NCBI RefSeq assembly: GCF_033568475.1
Contig: NC_133120.1
Coordinates: forward strand, 83,036,151-83,100,150
Direction of reading: 5' to 3'
DNA from: Henckelia pumila
Lineage: Eukaryota; Streptophyta; Magnoliopsida; Lamiales; Gesneriaceae
Length of the DNA stretch: 64,000 nucleotides
Shown piece by piece: positions 46,732 through 57,044 of this stretch (positions within the stretch are counted from its first letter, which is position 1; every line of letters starts with the position of its first letter). The position numbers and the translations under genes are program-made. The notes below the pieces were generated by a model. That model was given only the letters and a program-made list of their open reading frames with translations. It made no database searches and was not told the origin of the DNA.

Positions 46732-46938
46732 ATTTTAATCATGTGACACCCGGAGCCAAAAAGTCCTAGGGCGGTACATGGTCCGCAATATGGGTGGTTA
46801 ATACCTGAAAGATGGAAACCCCACCAAAGAATGGGCGACGGGTGACATGAATGAACCGATCCCACACCGGAATGAGAGGTACAAAAGATTTGATATGTAC
46901 AACTCATATCAAGAAGGTGCATCTTCTTTTCGGGAGCT

Positions 46939-47020
46939 CATCATATAAGAACTCTAAAGTTAAGCGTGCTTGACTTGGGGAAATTATAGGATGAGTGACC
47001 CCCTGGGAAGTTTTCCAGGG
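46939..47020 (+). other. 5S rRNA-like segment in Cassandra LTR 1
   Basis: Contains AGTTAAGCGTGCTTG (the 5S box A region), TAGGATGAGTGACC and CCCTGGGAAGT (the box C region), in 5S order and spacing. In Cassandra this segment is known to act as an RNA polymerase III promoter. It is not a genuine 5S gene: the rest of the molecule is missing. Confidence 0.85.
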
Positions 47021-47350
47021 TGCGTGTGAGTGAGGACATAAGCACGCTGAAAAGACCCGTCTTGATACAGTGGGTCGTTACAAATGGTATCAGAGCCTGG
47101 CCTCTCCCAGTACGGTGTGGTTCGGGGACGAACCAAGCGGAAGCTGGTGGGCATGTGACACCCGGAGCCAAAAAGTCCTAGGGCGGTACATGGTCCGCAA
47201 TATGGGTGGTTAATACCTGAAAGATGGAAACCCCACCAAAGAATGGGCGACGGGTGACATGAATGAACCGATCCCACACCGGAATGAGAGGTACAAAAGA
47301 TTTGATATGTACAACTCATATCAAGAAGGTGCATCTTCTTTTCGGGAGCT

Positions 47351-47432
47351 CATCATATAAGAACTCTAAAGTTAAGCGTGCTTGACTTGGGGAAATTATA
47401 GGATGAGTGACCCCCTGGGAAGTTTTCCAGGG
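47351..47432 (+). other. 5S rRNA-like segment in Cassandra LTR 2
   Basis: Same segment as in LTR 1, in the second LTR. Confidence 0.85.
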
Positions 47433-47494
47433 TGCGTGTGAGTGAGGACATAAGCACGCTGAAAAGACCCGTCTTGATACAGTGGGTCGTTACA

Positions 47495-47809
47495 CCCAAA
47501 CTCTTGAACTGAGCTCCCGAGCCGAGCTATCAAATACGCCGGGGAACCTTAGCCGATCTCCCGAGCTCCCACGTCCGTGCTGCCGACCTGACCTGTTTTA
47601 TGTGACCCGAGAGCTTAAATGGGTTCCCGACCTGACCTGGGTTATGTCGCCCGAGAACTTGACTGAGTTCCCGACCTGACCTGCCTTATGTCGCCCGAGC
47701 GCTTGAATGAGTTCCCGACCTAACCTGAATTGTTCTAAGTTTACCTTGATAAGCTTTGTTTAAACAGGCACTGTATTGGTACGATAGTATTACAGGTGCT
47801 TAAGCTGAT
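47495..47809. repeat. Short ~52-bp degenerate repeats in the Tat element
   Basis: About three units with TTCCCGACCTGACCTG and TATGTCGCCCGAG between 47580 and 47730. The surrounding sequence uses GAGCTCCCGAG words like the Tat LTR. Confidence 0.55.
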
Positions 47810-48345
47810 GGTGTTTGGTTGAACCGAGCCGAGCTCCCTTAGAGGAGGTAAGATTAATTCTTCAAAATAGGCTCACCCGAAGGTAAGCTGAGTTGAGCTC
47901 CATGAAGGGAAATAACATTAGAATTTTTTTAAAAAATAAACTAACACCCAAAAGTGTCGAGCTGAGCTGAGCTCCCCGGAGAGAGCACAGTACGGATTTA
48001 AAAATAAACTTTCGGAGGCGCTGAACAGAGCTGAGCTCCTTAAGGGGAGCAAAGTACTTGTTTAAAAATAAACTAACACCCGGAGGCGTTGAACAGAGCT
48101 GAGCTCCCTTAGGGGAGCAAAGTACTTGTTTTAAAATAAACTAACACCCGGAGGCGTTGAACAGAGCTAATCTCCCTAAGGGGAGCTAAGTACTTGTTTA
48201 AAAAATAAACTAACACCCGGAGGCGTTGAACAGATCTGAGCTCCTTAAGGGGAGCAAAGTACTTGTTTAAAAAGTGAACCAACACCCGGAAGCCGAGCTG
48301 AGCTGTTGGAGCCGAGCTGAGCCATCGGAGCCGAGCTGAGCCTCT
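47810..48345. repeat. ~68-bp tandem array of the Tat element
   Basis: About seven units with GAGCTGAGCTCC, GGGGAGCAAAGTACTTG and AAATAAACTAACACCCGGAG. Clearest between 48000 and 48290. Related units lie left of the nested pair at 40511-40689. Confidence 0.75.
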
Positions 48346-48589
48346 GGGACCAAACTTCCGACCTGACCTAAAATGTGTTCTCAGATTGCCTAAACGGACT
48401 CCCGAACTCCCGAGCTCCCCAACCAAAATTCCTGGACCACCAACTCATCTCCATGAGACCACTATGAAGAGACCCTTCATAATTATCAAGCACGTGTTTA
48501 ACTAACTTGCTAACACCATTTGTACTTGAGTATCTAAAATGAGCTAAGGGCTGAAATCAACGTGCCGTAACTGAACTGAGCCCGAGAGT

Positions 48590-49170
48590 CAGGGTCGAGG
48601 TGACCAAACTAAGGTAGAGGGCTGAACCAAAGTCAGGGGCCCAAGAGGCGTGACTAAGGTGATGAGCTGAGCCCAATTCAGAGGCCTAAGAGGCGTGACT
48701 AAGATGATGAGCTGAACCAAAGCCAGAGGCCTAAGAGGCGTGACCAAGGTGATAAGCTGAATCCAAGTCAGGGGCCTAAGAGGCGTGACCAAGGTGATGA
48801 GCTGAACCCAAGTTAGGGGCCTAAGAGGCGTGACCAAGGTGATGAGATGAACCCAAGTCAGGGGCCTAAGAGGCGTGACTAAGGTGATGAGCTGAACCCA
48901 AGTCAGGGGCCTAAGAGGCGTGACCAAGGTGATGAGCTGAACCCAAGTCAGGGGCCTAAGAGGCGTGACCAAGGTGATGAGCTGAACCCAAGTCAGGGGC
49001 CTAAGAGGCATGACTAAGGTGATGAGCTGAACCCAAGTCAGGGGCCTAAGAGGCGTGACTAAGGTGATGAGCTGAACCCAAGTCAGGGGCCTAAGAGGCG
49101 TGAATAAGGTGATGAGCTGAACCAAAGTCAGGGGCTTAAGAAGCGTGACTAAGGTGATGAGCTGAGGCAC
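48590..49170 (-). repeat. 45-bp tandem array, about 13 copies
   Basis: The unit contains GGTGATGAGCTGAACCCAAG and GGGGCCTAAGAGGCGTGAC. Because 45 is a multiple of three, the minus strand stays open for 193 codons with a 15-residue repeat (VTPLRPLTWVQLITL). This is a repeat by-product beside the 3' end of pol, where Tat elements are known to carry satellite-like arrays. Confidence 0.85.
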
Positions 49171-49268
49171 ATTTACATCGATATTTCTGAAAAAATAACT
49201 GCTTATAGATAAACGTAGAAGGTAGCTTGCATAAATTACAACTTAAAGGAAAATTGAACTTGCAACAT

Positions 49269-52200
49269 TTAAGAATAATATTTGCGTAAATTGTAAGCGC
49301 TCCAAGGTCTCTTTAACATCTTTCCTTTTGAATCCTCCAAGTAGTAAGCATCCGAACTGAGCCTCATCACCACCTTGTATGGTCCTTCCCATTTAGGGTC
49401 GAGCTTCCCTACAGCCATCTCCTGAACTTTTCTCAACACCAAATCTTCTACCTGGAAATCCTTCCTGCGCACCCGACGATTATAGGACCGAGCTATCCTG
49501 TTCTTGTATGCCTCCATTCTGATAGCAGCAGCTTCTCTCTTCTCACCCAAAAAGTCTAGGTCTTCTCTCCTTCTCTTTCCATTTTCTTCATCATAAAAAA
49601 TGATCCGGGCCGACTCCTCCCCAATTTCTACTGGCAGGACGTCCTCATTTCCGTACACCATACTAAATGGAGTCTCTCCAGTTCCAATTCTTGGTATGGT
49701 ACGATATGACCATAATACACTAGGGAGCTCTTCCACCCAATTTCCCTGGGCTTGACCCAAACGCGTCTTCAAGCTTTGCACCAAAGACCTATTGGTTACT
49801 TCCACCTGACCATTACTCTGAGGATAATGAACAGATGTGAAGTGTTGCTGAATTTTCATTTTTTTACACCAAGCTTGCACTCGAGAACCTTGAAACTGCC
49901 TCTCATTGTCAGATATGAGCTTACGTGGTACTCCAAATCTGCACACAATATTCTTCCACAGAAATTTCAAAACTTCCCCTTCAGTAATTCGAGCTAAGGC
50001 CTCTGCCTCAACCCATTTAGAGAAGTAATCAATGGCAACCAGCAAGAATTTCTTTTGAGCTGGGGCTGGAGGGAAAGGACCCACAATATCAATTCCCCAT
50101 TGATCGAAAGGACATGCTACTACTATCCATTTCATTAACGCTGCTGGTTGGTGCTGAAGTCTACTATGTCTTTGACAACTATCACAAGAAGTCACCAAAG
50201 TTAGGGCATCTTTCAGAATAGTGGGCCAAAAATATCCCGCCAAGAGAACCTTACGGGCTAGAGAATAAGATCCTAAATGATTACCACAACACCCCTCGTG
50301 TATCTCCTTTAGGACATAATGAGCTTCCTTGGGGCCTAAACACTTGAGAAGAGGTCCGGCAAATGACCTCTTATAAAGAAATCCCTCCATCATCACAAAG
50401 CGGAGACTCCTCTGTTTCAACCGATATGCCTTCTTCGGATCCTTTGGTAACTCACCCCTCTCTATGTAATCCAAGAGCTCCTTTCTCCAGTCTCTCTCTT
50501 CCTGAGCTAATGGTGCGAGCTCAGTAGAGGGTGTCAATTCCACTTGCACAACAACTTCCCTGGTTTTCCAGCTATGAAGTGAGCTAGCCATCTTGGCGAG
50601 ATAATCTGCTTTTTCATTGCCCTCCCTCGGAATTTGTTCAAACAATACCTCATCAAAGAAACCCTTAGCTTCCTCTATCGCCTTCATATATTCCTTCAGC
50701 TTTTCATTTTTGACTTCATACGTTCCATTCACCTGCTGGGCTACTAACTGTGAATCAGAGTAGAGGTGCACCCGAGCTGCCCCAGCTTGCTTAGCTGCTC
50801 GGAGGCCAATCAACACAGCCTCATACTCTGCTTCGTTATTAGAAGCTCGAAAATCCAACCTAACTGCCAATCTGATCTCATCTCCATGAGGGGAGATCAA
50901 AAACACCCCCACCCCACATCCTTCACTATTAGAAGAGCCGTCAACGTATACTTTCCACAAATCCTCTGCTTCCATATGTCTCATTTCGGCAAGAAAATCA
51001 GCTAACGCCTGGGCCTTAACGGCCGTCCTTGGTTCATACTGGATATCATACTCACTGAGCTCCGTAGTCCACTTTACCAACCTTCCCGAAATATCAACTC
51101 GAGTTAATATCCTCCCAATATGGCTGTTGGTTAGTACCACAATAGGATGTGATAGAAAGTAAGGTCTGAGCTTCCTTGCTGTCATAACCAGGGCTAATGC
51201 TAACTTTTCCACCTCCGAATACCGAAGTTCTGCACCCTTAAGGGCATGTGAGAAGAAATAGATAGGGTGTTGAGCTGTTCTATCCTGCCTAATAAGTACT
51301 GAGCTAACGGCCCCTTCCAAAGCTGATAAGTAGATGTACAATGGTTCACCAGAAATTGCCTTAGCCAACACAGGGAGTTCAGCTAAGTAGCTTTTTAAAT
51401 CATCGAATGTCTTCCCGCATTCATCATCCCATTCAAACTTCTTGGCTTTGCGAAGCACCTTGAAGAAAGGTAAGCTTCTATGGGCTGATCTTGATATAAA
51501 TCGAGACAAGGCTGCAATCCTTCCCGCCAACCTTTGAACTTCTTGCAAGTTACGGGGAGCAGACATGGATCGAATAGCCTGCACCTTCTCAGGATTGGCC
51601 TCTATGCCCCTCTCAGTAACCATATACCCCAAAAACTTACCTCCCCTGACTCCGAATACACACTTCTCCGGATTAAGCTTCATCCGATAAGCCCTCAAAG
51701 TCGAGAAAGTCTCCTCAAGGTCGGTCAGCAACCCCACATCATCCTGAGACTTTACCAAAATATCATCTACATAAACTTCCACATTTCTGCCAATTTGGGA
51801 GGCAAACACTCGGTCCATGAGTCTTTGATAAGTGGCCCCTGCATTCTTCAAACCAAAAGGCATCACTCTGTAACAAAAAGTTCCATGAGAGGTGGTGAAA
51901 CTTACTTTGTCCTGATCTTCCTCCACTAGAGGAATTTGATGATACCCCTGATATCCATCCATGAAGCATAAGTACTGATGACCTGCCGTTGAATCAACCA
52001 ATTGGTCAATTCGAGGCAGTGGATAGCAATCCTTTGGGCACGCCTTATTTAAGTCCCTGAAATCAACACACATTCTCCACTTGCCTGAACTCTTAGGGAC
52101 AAGGACCACATTGGATAACCAGTTAGGGAATTGCACTTTCCTAATGTGTCCCGCCTTAAGAAGTTCCTCTACCTCTTTTTTAATGACCTTATCCTTGTCT

Positions 52201-52631
52201 GGACCAAAGTGTCTCTTCTTCTATTTTATCGGCCTTACTCCCACAAGAATATTTAGTCGATGAACCATAATTTCTGCACTGACCCCTGTGAGCTCCGATA
52301 CAGACCAAGCAAAAACATCTTTGTTCTTCTTTAAGCAACCAACCAAGTTTTGCTTTACTGATGGGCTCAGATCAGCAGCTAATTTGACAATCTGAGCTCC
52401 CGGGATTAATTCCACCTTCTCATGACCTTCTTCGGACATGAGAAGCACCTTCTGTCCGTGCACCTTTGATGTTCGACCTATTGAAACCATTCCTACTTCC
52501 CTCTTCTTCTTCTTTGAATCAATCCTTACCTCATTCACATAGCATAACCGAGCTGCTTTCTGATCACCCCGAACAACCCCCACTTCTCTTCCACTTGGGA
52601 ACTTCAACTTCTGATGATAGGTAGATGCCAC
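49269..52631 (-). CDS. Tat element pol region: RT, RNase H, archaeal-type RNase H, integrase
   Basis: The main open segment is 49269-52136 (955 residues). It has reverse transcriptase with WRMCVDFRDLNKACPKD and YVDDILVKS, a first RNase H, a second archaeal-type RNase H (VYVDGSSNSEGCGVGVFLI, NNEAEYEAVLIGLRAA), the integrase HHCC finger (HEGCCGNHLG, CDSCQRH), an integrase core with WGIDIVGPFPPA, LISDNE and YPQSNGQVEVTNR, and a C terminus ending NLRKYYS. The second RNase H is a marker of the Tat lineage. The upstream part of the region continues toward gag in separate open segments. Fossil; about two breaks in gag-pol overall. Confidence 0.92.
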
Positions 52632-52634
52632 GGC

Positions 52635-54377
52635 TCAAAAATCACTCAGGGCAGGGCGCCCCAATATTCCATTGAAAGAGGATGGTGCCTCCACCACGGT
52701 GAAGCAAGCCATTTTGGTTACTCTCTGTTCTCCACTCCCAAGGGACAAGGGGAGCACTATCTGTCCCATTGGTTGCAGAGCATGACCTGTGAACCCATAC
52801 AACTCTGTGGTGATTGGATCCAATTCAAATCCTTCCAATTTCATTTGGTCCAGAGTTTCTTTAAAGATAATGTTTACTGAGCTCCCAGTATCCACAAAGA
52901 TACGAGCCACATCATAATTGGCTATGGTCAAGGTGACCAGTAGGGGATCATTATGAGGTAGCACCACATCCTTTAAATCTTCCCTTCCGAAACTGATGTT
53001 CGGGTCAGTGGGACAGCTGAGCTGAGAACTTACCTCAAAATTTTCCAACCTACGCCCGTGAGCTTTGCGAGCCCTCCCCGAATCTCCATCCGTACTACCC
53101 CCGGAGATCATATGGATAACACCCCGATTGGGATGATTTGCAATCTGCTGCACCCTATCTCCTTGACCGTTTGGAGGAGCTCTTCCCTGATGATCACCTT
53201 GATTCTCTCTAACTTCATTCCTTTGATTCCTCCATTGGGGAGCTCGACCTTGGCGAGGAGGATTTGCTCTTCGAGTCAGCTCAGCTCTGATTCGAGGGTC
53301 ATCATACATGATCCTTTGAACCTCCTCACCTAGCCTTTGACAATCATTGGTGATATGCCCATACTCCTGATGAAAATCGCAAAACTTGTCAGATGGCGGT
53401 AACCGCGGGCCTTTCTCAGCATTGCGGGGCCTCACCAGTGCTCGCCTATCCTCACATACTTGCATTGCCTTCTCCAGGCTCACCGATAGGGGTACATAAG
53501 GGTAGAGTCCTTTGACCCTGTTCATCTCTTCTGCCACCCTCTTCCTTCCTCCTTCTGTCTTCCCCTCTGCCTTTGCTCCCACCTTGGCACTGGGCTTACT
53601 CCCAGACGTTCCTTCCTGTCTCCTCTGCCGCTGTGCATCCTCCAAATTCACGTACTTCTCAGCTCTACTAAGGAGCTCATCATAAGTCAAAGGAGGCTTC
53701 TTGACTAAGGATCTGAAAAACTCCCCTCCTCTCAACCCTTGAGTGAAAGAGTTGACCAAGGTGTCAGCAGTGGCAGCAGGTACTTCCAGAGCTGCTGTAT
53801 TGAAGCACTGAACATACTCCCGCAACGATTCCACCTCAGATTGTTTCATATTGAACAAACTGAGAGAAGTCTTCAAATATTTCTTGCTACTCGCATATTG
53901 GTGTAGAAAAGCTGAGCTGAAGTCATTGAAACTTTGAATACTACCAGGCTGTAAAAGGTTGAACCATTGCTGGGCTGACCTTACCAAAGTAGTGAGGAAG
54001 ACCCGACATTTAATTGCATCTGAATATCTATGCAACAAGGCTGCATTTTCAAATCTCCCCAAATGTTCCTCCGGATCTGAGCTCCCGTCATATTCCCCTA
54101 AAGTAGGCTGCTTAAAATTTGCAGGGAGTTCCTCATCTAGAATAGCTCGAGCAAAAGGACTTTCCCTTTGTATAGGCCCAGGCCGACCTCCTACTTGCCG
54201 ACCTAGTCTCCTAATCTCTTCCCACACCGCATCCATTGGGTTTGGCTGACCCACGGGAGGAGGTGGTGGATTGTGACCCATGGCCGCTTGCACCGTTTGA
54301 GTGATGAACTGGCTGAGCTGATCTACAGTCATATCCGCCACATTTCCTCTTCCCCTTCCTCTTCCTCTTCCTGCCAT
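52635..54377 (-). CDS. Tat element gag with protease region
   Basis: 580-residue open frame. Starts MAGRGRGRGRGN, then the gag core (about 85-270, with LGEYDGSSDPEEHLGRFENA and AQQWFNLL), a CHHC finger-like CDFHQEYGHITNDC, and near the C terminus an aspartic protease motif IFVDTGSSVNIIF. Lies just inside the right LTR with the primer-binding site between them, as expected. Confidence 0.9.
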   Translation of the reverse strand: MAGRGRGRGRGNVADMTVDQLSQFITQTVQAAMGHNPPPPPVGQPNPMDAVWEEIRRLGRQVGGRPGPIQRESPFARAILDEELPANFKQPTLGEYDGSSDPEEHLGRFENAALLHRYSDAIKCRVFLTTLVRSAQQWFNLLQPGSIQSFNDFSSAFLHQYASSKKYLKTSLSLFNMKQSEVESLREYVQCFNTAALEVPAATADTLVNSFTQGLRGGEFFRSLVKKPPLTYDELLSRAEKYVNLEDAQRQRRQEGTSGSKPSAKVGAKAEGKTEGGRKRVAEEMNRVKGLYPYVPLSVSLEKAMQVCEDRRALVRPRNAEKGPRLPPSDKFCDFHQEYGHITNDCQRLGEEVQRIMYDDPRIRAELTRRANPPRQGRAPQWRNQRNEVRENQGDHQGRAPPNGQGDRVQQIANHPNRGVIHMISGGSTDGDSGRARKAHGRRLENFEVSSQLSCPTDPNISFGREDLKDVVLPHNDPLLVTLTIANYDVARIFVDTGSSVNIIFKETLDQMKLEGFELDPITTELYGFTGHALQPMGQIVLPLSLGSGEQRVTKMACFTVVEAPSSFNGILGRPALSDF

Positions 54378-54398
54378 ATCTACGTCTTAGCTCGATTT

Positions 54399-54416
54399 TC
54401 CCACAGACGGCGCCAA
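54399..54416 (-). other. Primer-binding site of the Tat element
   Basis: TGGCGCCGTCTGTGGGAA on the minus strand, 1-2 nt from the right LTR. The same 18 bases occur at 55458-55475 in the outer element. TGGCGCC-type sites are usual in Tat/Athila-side gypsy elements. Confidence 0.8.
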
Positions 54417-54417
54417 T

Positions 54418-55108
54418 TGATGTACCTCAATTAAGTGATCTCCTTAGATGAGCTGAAGAAACTCCTCCAAATAAAATATGAACTGCTTCTGCTGACCTGA
54501 AACCACTAACAAGAGTGTTAAAGGGAGGCCGGAAGGTGTTCCGCGGTATCCCCTCCGACGCTCAAGTCAGATGCTAGGATAGCGAAAATATAGAGAGTGG
54601 TGTGTGAATACGAGTCAAGAATTAGGATGCAAATAATGAAAATGAACCTGATATTTATAGGAGAAAGCTCCGTAATTTTCGCTTACCTCCCTTATTAAGA
54701 ACCCGAGAATCACAGGATCACGATCCCGAATATCTAGGCTGAGATCTCGCCCGAATCTTATCTCAAACACTGATCCTAACATTCTAGCTGGTTCATCGAG
54801 GTTGCCGAACAAATTCAACCAATTAACTCCTTATTGTCATCAGGGATGAGCTGAGCTCCCAGACACCTGAGCTGAGCTCCCGAGGCCGAGCTCCCGACCC
54901 GAGCTGGCAATTATAGTGGTGGAGCTTGGCCGAGCTCCCGAGCTCCCGAGGCCGAGCTCCCGACCAGAGCTGGAAGTTAAGGTGGTGGAGCTTGGCCGAT
55001 CTCCCGAGTTCCCGAGCTGAGATCCTGAACTCTCTCTGATAAATTAGGGATGTTCCTTTTACCTTAGGATCATTTATGAGCTGAGGTGATTTCCTCCTGG
55101 GGGTATCA
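54418..55108 (-). repeat. Tat element LTR (5')
   Basis: 691 bp. Minus-strand TATAAATA at 54652-54659 is the likely LTR promoter. Pairs with 37284-37974. Confidence 0.9.
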
Positions 55109-55410
55109 CATATTAATAAATATGTCTGAAAAATTTGAACCCGATCCGATGGTTCAATTAATTCGTATGATTTTTGCAAGTTTCTGATGCGCAAGCCATG
55201 TGAAAAACACATAGAAGCTGTGCGAGAGAGCAACGTCTGTTCGTCGGTCTAGATCTGATTCTACAAGATACCAATCACGATCTTCACCGTTCAGATCCTA
55301 GAAAACGTATTAATAAATATGCATACAAAATTTGAACCCGATCCAACGGTTCAATTAATTTCAATGATTTTCACAAGTTTGTGATGTGCAAGCCATGCGA
55401 GAATCCGAAA
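55109..55410. repeat. ~197-bp tandem array, right part
   Basis: Continues the array cut at 37283; the marker CACCGTTCAGATCCTAG recurs at about 55285, in register (about 197 bp) once the Tat element is removed. Confidence 0.8.
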
Positions 55411-55476
55411 TTTGTTTCTTCTCTTGTACTCATCATCTTAACCCTTTGTTTTCAAATTCCCACAGACGGCGCCAAT

Positions 55477-56100
55477 TGATGATGTCGAAATTTTATCTCG
55501 GGTTCGGTCTGGTAGAATGGATCCTCCAATTCCTTTATATAGTAGGTCGGGTCGGGTATCAATGAAATCTGCGCAAGCAACAGCTAGGTCAAGGGGCGCC
55601 GAAAGTGTTTTCGGCGTGACCCCTCCGATGTCTAAGTCAGTGTCTTGAAGGCAGAGGGTATGATTAATGCGAAAACTGAGATATATGAGTGCGTGAATGT
55701 AAAAGTGAGAGTGAATGTGTGATGAATAATGAAGAGTAAGTAATGAATAATGAATAAAATCATAACAATACCTGTATTTATAGGGGAAAAATAGTAAGTT
55801 ACCTAGTCGAATTATAACATGTCCTGGACTAGGACTCTTCATCCATTGGTCCATTTGTAAGCTTATCTCTATCTCGTGAATATTTGAAAAGATCCAGACT
55901 TATCTCATATATATCAGAGTCTTACTTGAATTATAAAAGAATACTTGCGGCCCATTAGAAACAACTTGGGTGGGCCCATAATGACCAGCCTTGGTCAAAG
56001 TCCAACATAGTCCAAACTGGGCTAGACCTTGACATGTTGGGCCATATCGGGTTGACCCATTATAAACGGGCTCGGGTTAAAATATTTTCTCGGGGTAACA
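55477..56100 (-). repeat. Outer element LTR (5')
   Basis: 624 bp, with minus-strand TATAAATA at 55775-55782. Pairs with 34389-35012. Primer-binding site immediately to its left. Confidence 0.9.
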
Positions 56101-56361
56101 AATTAGTTTTCAAAATTGATTAGTTTGAGTTTTTTGCCTTATTTTTATTATTTTATTGATTCCATTACATTTTAATAGTATTTTTTTAACTTATAATTAT
56201 TGTTTGGCATTTGGATACATAGAAATTTTCAAAAATTCTATATCGAACGACGGAAAATTTCAGTAAAAAAAAGATACACAAACAAGCAATATCGTTAATG
56301 CAATACAATTATATATTAAACTTCCAACTTTTGCTACCCCTAGGTTTTGATCTCATGCACA

Positions 56362-56950
56362 ATTTTGTTTAGGGATGACAATGAATCGGGTCTAAATCCG
56401 ACCCGTATCAAACACACCCCGACAGAGCGGGTCTAGACCCACCTAAGAGGGTCCACAAGAGGGTCCCAGGTTTGGTCAAACCCGCCCCGCCAAGTATATA
56501 TATAAATATAAAATATATATGTAATATTAATAATATATAATCATATTTTTATACTAAATAATTAATATTTTATCCATAATTTGAGTGTATAATATTATTG
56601 GAATGAAATGAATTTATTTTATTATGATAGGTTTAGTATAAAATGTATCTTTATAATGTTTTTTGGTTAATAATTATTAATTAATTACAAATTGATCAAT
56701 TTTAACTTGTGAAAATATTTTTTTGTTTTAAATATTATCAATATATATTTTAAATTAAATTTAATTATTTTTTAAATTTTAAATTTTTTAATTTAATAAA
56801 TTTAAATTATTTAATTTCTAGCAGGTCCAACGGGTCTAACCCAAATTGAATCCGTCGGGTTTGCGGGACGAAGCGGGTCCAAAGGGAGGCGAGTGGGTAT
56901 CGGGCTTTGGCTTTTGCCAAACCCACCCCGTTACAATCCCTAGTTTTGTT
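56362..56950. mobile_element. hAT-like non-autonomous element, 573 bp
   Basis: Element proper 56370-56942. Left end TAGGGATGACAATGAATCGG, right end ACCCCGTTACAATCCCTA, imperfect inverted repeats. Flanks are ATTTTGTT (56362-56369) and GTTTTGTT (56943-56950), 7 of 8 matching, consistent with an aged hAT target duplication. Both ends carry CGGGT-type GC-rich words and the middle is very AT-rich. No transposase. Confidence 0.75.
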
Positions 56951-57044
56951 CGAAACCAAATCGAATTGTTCCAAATCAAACTCAAATTCAAACCAAATAT
57001 ATTAATGTATAAATAAGACCAAAACGTCAACGGCAAAGTTGCAC

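Larger units (their letters stand above)
46742..47494 (+). mobile_element. Cassandra-type TRIM retrotransposon (fossil)
   Basis: LTRs of 341 bp at 46742-47082 and 47154-47494 appear identical by eye and flank a 71-bp core. Ends are TGTGACACCCGG and GGGTCGTTACA. The core begins with the primer-binding site TGGTATCAGAGCCTGG and ends in a purine-rich tract (AAGCGGAAGCTGGTGGG). Each LTR carries a 5S rRNA-like segment, the defining trait of Cassandra. There is no coding capacity, as normal for TRIMs. CCCAA follows on the right, but the left flank (AATCA) does not match. It looks whole. Confidence 0.93.
37284..55108 (-). mobile_element. Ty3/gypsy Tat-lineage LTR retrotransposon (fossil) with nested insertions
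   Basis: LTRs of 691 bp lie at 37284-37974 and 54418-55108, flanked by CATAT at 37279-37283 and 55109-55113. Minus orientation: primer-binding site TGGCGCCGTCTGTGGGAA beside the right LTR (about 54399-54416), then gag, protease, reverse transcriptase, RNase H, a second archaeal-type RNase H and integrase, then tandem arrays, an extra ORF region on the opposite strand, and a purine tract (AAGGGGGGGAC) at the left LTR. The dual RNase H, extra antisense ORF and 3' tandem repeats point to the Tat/Ogre side of Ty3/gypsy. The gag-pol frame has about two breaks. The LTRs differ at about 1% by eye. Without its nested pair (40690-47494) it is about 11 kb, normal for Tat elements. Confidence 0.93.
34389..56100 (-). 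mobile_element. Outer non-coding LTR retrotransposon (LARD-like, fossil), split by a Tat element
   Basis: LTRs of 624 bp lie at 34389-35012 and 55477-56100. AATTA flanks both ends (34384-34388 and 56101-56105). Orientation is minus: the primer-binding site TGGCGCCGTCTGTGGGAA sits beside the right LTR (about 55458-55475) and a purine-rich tract beside the left LTR. Without the inner insertion the element is about 3.9 kb and its core holds no gag or pol, only a ~59-bp tandem array (35390-36310) and a ~197-bp array (about 36840-37283 and 55109-55410). The LTRs differ at about 8 of 624 sites by eye, older than the elements inside. The primer site and a conserved LTR block match the inner Tat element, so it may have depended on Tat enzymes. 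Structurally whole apart from the insertion. Confidence 0.88.

Noticed and set aside
46704-47334. Minus-strand frames of 72, 76 and 116 residues
   Set aside because: They overlap the Cassandra LTRs and recur with them.
46939-47432. 5S rRNA genes
   Set aside because: Only the internal promoter-bearing part resembles 5S, and it lies inside TRIM LTRs; this is Cassandra.
35390-49170. Regular arrays that could suggest CRISPR
   Set aside because: Units are contiguous with no unique spacers, and the genome is eukaryotic; they are satellite-type arrays in retroelements.
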